Of a stretch of 64,000 bases of DNA, positions 62,738-64,000 are shown in pieces. Within the stretch, counting starts at the first letter, position 1; every line of letters begins with the position of its first letter. Made by a program: the position numbers and the translations under genes. The DNA lies in the NCBI GenBank assembly GCA_003222035.1, contig QHUS01000092.1:1-64000 (forward strand). Reading direction: 5' to 3'. Origin of the DNA: Gemmatimonadota bacterium. GTDB taxonomy: Bacteria > Gemmatimonadota > Gemmatimonadetes > Gemmatimonadales > GWC2-71-9. Below the pieces are notes generated by a model. It did no database searches, was not told where the DNA came from, and saw only the letters and a list, made by a program, of their open reading frames with translations.

Positions 62738-64000
62738 ATGCCGGCAGCCGTTTGGGCTCTCCTTCTCATCCCGAGCGTGCAGGCTCCGCTCGCGCGTTGG
62801 ACGCCGGAACTGGCATTCTCGGCCAAGCGCGTCGGGGGCGTGGCGATCTCTCCGGACGGGCGCTGGGCAGCGGTGGAGATGTCCGAGCCGGTGATGGAGC
62901 CAGAGGTAAGTGAATGGCGCTCGTCCATCCGCGTCTATCCCGTCGCCCGGATGGGTCTGGGCACCGCGCGGGTCGAGCCAGCGGCGAGCGCTCCCGCCTG
63001 GTCGCCGAACGGGCACTGGCTGGCGTTCGTCTCGACCCGGTCGGGGACGCGGAGCCTGTGGCGTGCGGCGTCAGGCGGTGGACCAGCCGAGCAGCTCACG
63101 CGTGTGACCGGCGAGCTGGGCGAGTTCCGCTGGTCGCCGGACGGCCGGCGCATAGCCTACGTCCTCAAGGACGCACCCGACGAGAGGGAGCTTCGCCCCG
63201 TCCGCGAGAAACGCGACGCGCGTGTCGTCGGCGAGGCGCACAGGTTCGCGCGGCTCTACGTCCTCGACGTGGAAGGTGGGCACGACAGGGCCGCACAGGT
63301 GATCACAGCGCCCGACATGCACGTGGGTGGGCACGTGGGCGCGGGGCTGAGCGGCCCCGCGTTCGCCTGGTCGCCGGACGGCTCCGCCATCGCTTTTTCC
63401 CACTCGCCGTCCCCGCTGGCGGACGACTGGGTGCGGGCCGACGTGTCCGTGGTGGATGTGGCAACGCGGAGCGTTCGTCCGCTGGCCGCCACCCCGGCAG
63501 CTGAAGGAGGGGTCGCGTGGTCCCCCGACGGCCGCTGGGTCGCGGTGACGGTCTCGGATGTCCCCGCCACGTACGCGCTGACCTTTCGCGTCGTGCTCGT
63601 TTCGCCTGCCGATGGGGCGACGCGTTCCCTGGCGGACAGCTTCGACCAGCGGCCGACGATCGTCGGGTGGACCGGGGATTCCCGTGGCGTGGTCGTAAGC
63701 GAAGCCCGTGGGACGGTGTCGCGGCTCAGCGTACTTCCGGCCGATGGTGGTGCACCCGTGGACCTCTCGCCGGACACCCTGATGGTGTCCGCGCCCGCGC
63801 TGAATAGCACCGGCACGTACGTGGGCTTCGTCTCCGAGGCACCCGACCGCGCGCCGGAGCCGTACTTCAGTGGCCTGACGCCGTTCGCGCCATCGCGCGT
63901 CGCAGAGGTACAATCGCTTCCGCTCATCCCGTTTGGACCGACGGAGGTGATCCGGTGGAGGTCCTTCGACGGCCACGAGGTCGAGGGCCTCCTGACCTAC
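62738..64000 (+). CDS. S9-family prolyl oligopeptidase-like peptidase, N-terminal part
   Basis: ATG 62738 starts a frame that stays open to the right edge (421 residues seen). After a short hydrophobic leader come WD/PD40-type beta-propeller repeats: AISPDGRWAAVEM, PAWSPNGHWLAFVSTRSG, FRWSPDGRRIAYVL, FAWSPDGSAIAFSHS and VAWSPDGRWVAVTVSD. The sequence then enters IRWRSFDGHEVEGLLTY, the typical junction into the alpha/beta-hydrolase catalytic domain of S9 peptidases, which lies beyond the window. It is probably exported and degrades peptides, perhaps those released from cell-wall material by the neighbouring genes. Confidence 0.85.
   Translation, partial: MPAAVWALLLIPSVQAPLARWTPELAFSAKRVGGVAISPDGRWAAVEMSEPVMEPEVSEWRSSIRVYPVARMGLGTARVEPAASAPAWSPNGHWLAFVSTRSGTRSLWRAASGGGPAEQLTRVTGELGEFRWSPDGRRIAYVLKDAPDERELRPVREKRDARVVGEAHRFARLYVLDVEGGHDRAAQVITAPDMHVGGHVGAGLSGPAFAWSPDGSAIAFSHSPSPLADDWVRADVSVVDVATRSVRPLAATPAAEGGVAWSPDGRWVAVTVSDVPATYALTFRVVLVSPADGATRSLADSFDQRPTIVGWTGDSRGVVVSEARGTVSRLSVLPADGGAPVDLSPDTLMVSAPALNSTGTYVGFVSEAPDRAPEPYFSGLTPFAPSRVAEVQSLPLIPFGPTEVIRWRSFDGHEVEGLLTY

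Overview
The window is very G+C-rich bacterial DNA (roughly two thirds G+C by eye) with dense gene packing. Many junctions are 4-bp ATGA or GTGA start/stop overlaps, and no gap between genes exceeds about 150 bp. Paired Ser/Thr kinase and BTAD-ATPase regulators, several TonB-type proteins, an Oar-like receptor, a K+-independent type H+-pyrophosphatase and bacterial ceramide genes together suggest a Gemmatimonadota-like or related environmental Gram-negative. That placement is inference; the window holds no rRNA or other decisive marker. I see no transposase, phage gene or CRISPR array.

Layout. 1-8.9 kb: two BTAD/AAA regulators, one following the end of an unidentified gene and one divergent from a broken Ser/Thr kinase, with a secreted beta-helix lipoprotein and an endonuclease/exonuclease/phosphatase-fold lipoprotein between them. 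9-12 kb: small membrane proteins, an alpha/beta hydrolase and a secreted copper-monooxygenase-like protein. 12-23.8 kb: the most interesting block. A forward, tightly overlapping run (HAD, nucleotidyltransferase, ATP-grasp, class III aminotransferase, CDP-alcohol phosphotransferase, Gfo/Idh/MocA dehydrogenase, flippase-like protein, small membrane protein, second CDP-alcohol phosphotransferase) meets a reverse operon of serine palmitoyltransferase, GNAT-type ceramide synthase, ceramide-reductase-like SDR and an Aur1-like PAP2 enzyme. Together they look like a complete pathway for a phospho-headgroup sphingolipid whose polar group is probably unusual.

24-35 kb: PAP2 phosphatase, APC permease, M6 metalloprotease, tungstate-type binding protein, Tat-exported metallo-beta-lactamase-fold enzyme, tRNA-Ala(UGC), inositol-monophosphatase-family enzyme, a protein with nine 16-residue repeats, superoxide dismutase, a membrane protein, peroxiredoxin and a TonB-domain lipoprotein. 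35-43 kb: a sugar ABC importer (its ATPase broken) convergent with a GH36-like alpha-galactosidase. 43-51.5 kb: a PAS/GAF kinase, an OmpR/PhoB-type regulator with a broken sensor kinase, then a Ton energising cluster (several TonB-like proteins, ExbB, two ExbD) with two Pho-box-like direct repeats in front of two of the TonB genes. 51.5-56.4 kb: a broken H+-pyrophosphatase, an APC permease and a dicarboxylate symporter. 56.4-64 kb: Oar-like TonB-dependent receptor, glycoside-hydrolase-like protein, NamZ-like exo-muramidase and an S9 peptidase running off the right edge.

Two patterns cut across the window. Four otherwise intact genes (Ser/Thr kinase, ABC ATPase, sensor kinase, H+-pyrophosphatase) each appear to have lost an internal piece of very roughly 80-130 bp. 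Long G-runs sit inside several coding regions at places that look like surface loops. Whether these are real biology or assembly errors must be settled from reads.
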